From NCBI GenBank assembly GCA_964020155.1, contig OZ026568.1, positions 631,001 to 695,000 of the forward strand: 64,000 nucleotides of DNA, in the 5' to 3' direction. How positions within the stretch are numbered: position 1 is the stretch's first letter; the number at the start of each line of letters is the position of its first letter. The notes beneath the pieces were generated by a model. The model saw nothing but the letters and a program-made list of their open reading frames with translations, was not told where the DNA came from and did no database searches. Shown here piece by piece: positions 63,986 through 64,000 of the stretch. The DNA is from Chondrilla cf. caribensis. Its lineage: Eukaryota; Porifera; Demospongiae; Chondrillida; Chondrillidae. The translations under genes were made by a program, and so were the position numbers.

Positions 63986-64000
63986 ATGGCGTGTTTGCTT

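Overview
This is animal nuclear DNA. It has spliced genes with GT-AG introns, metazoan-type domain combinations (NACHT-LRR receptors and a beta-TrCP-type F-box/WD40 protein), several eukaryotic transposon classes and very many (CA)n/(GT)n tracts. The mix suggests a marine invertebrate, and a sponge or another early-branching metazoan is plausible, but no feature fixes the species. All host genes I can read lie on the minus strand. Exon limits were set by eye from splice sites and checked by reading-frame phase.

The backbone is a tandem duplication of a two-gene unit. Copy 1 is about 1-18,960 and holds NLR-1 (1-7,809, its 3' end off the left edge) and BTRC-1 (8,408-18,858). Copy 2 is about 19,500-61,620 and holds NLR-2 (19,501-36,940) and BTRC-2 (48,014-61,518). 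On the minus strand the order is BTRC-2, NLR-2, BTRC-1, NLR-1. Each NLR encodes a signal-peptide-like leader ending in a canonical 2A-like translational recoding motif, then a CARD-like death fold, a short Pro-rich linker, a NACHT ATPase and LRR exons. NLR-2 also shows a basic C-terminal tail. The BTRC genes encode an F-box and a seven-bladed WD40 propeller like vertebrate beta-TrCP, the substrate receptor that sends I-kappa-B and beta-catenin to the proteasome. An innate sensor and a likely NF-kB-pathway ubiquitin ligase receptor have therefore been duplicated together. Fragments of a MAP3K-like kinase gene lie at 62,960-63,990.

Copy 2 has been enlarged by transposons. About 10.3 kb between NLR-2 and BTRC-2 (37,070-47,373) holds Helitron-like and PHD-type LINE remnants, two 1.2-kb direct repeats with telomere-like tracts, and a LINE with two intact ORFs (40,590-46,050). 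A Gypsy LTR element (54,265-60,003) sits in BTRC-2 where two upstream exons are missing. A Penelope-like fragment with RT and GIY-YIG parts (33,170-34,370) lies just upstream of the NLR-2 NACHT exon. Several short inverted-repeat elements are present in one copy and absent from the other, giving clean empty sites.

The two most unusual signals are the 2A-like motif fused to NLR exon 1 in both copies, and a complete hammerhead ribozyme (minus strand, 63,296-63,354) at the centre of a 293-bp inverted-repeat element inside the kinase gene. Also notable are a perfect 156-bp inverted repeat, a minisatellite that multiplies a BTRC splice acceptor, and (GT)n tracts starting exactly at BTRC splice donors.
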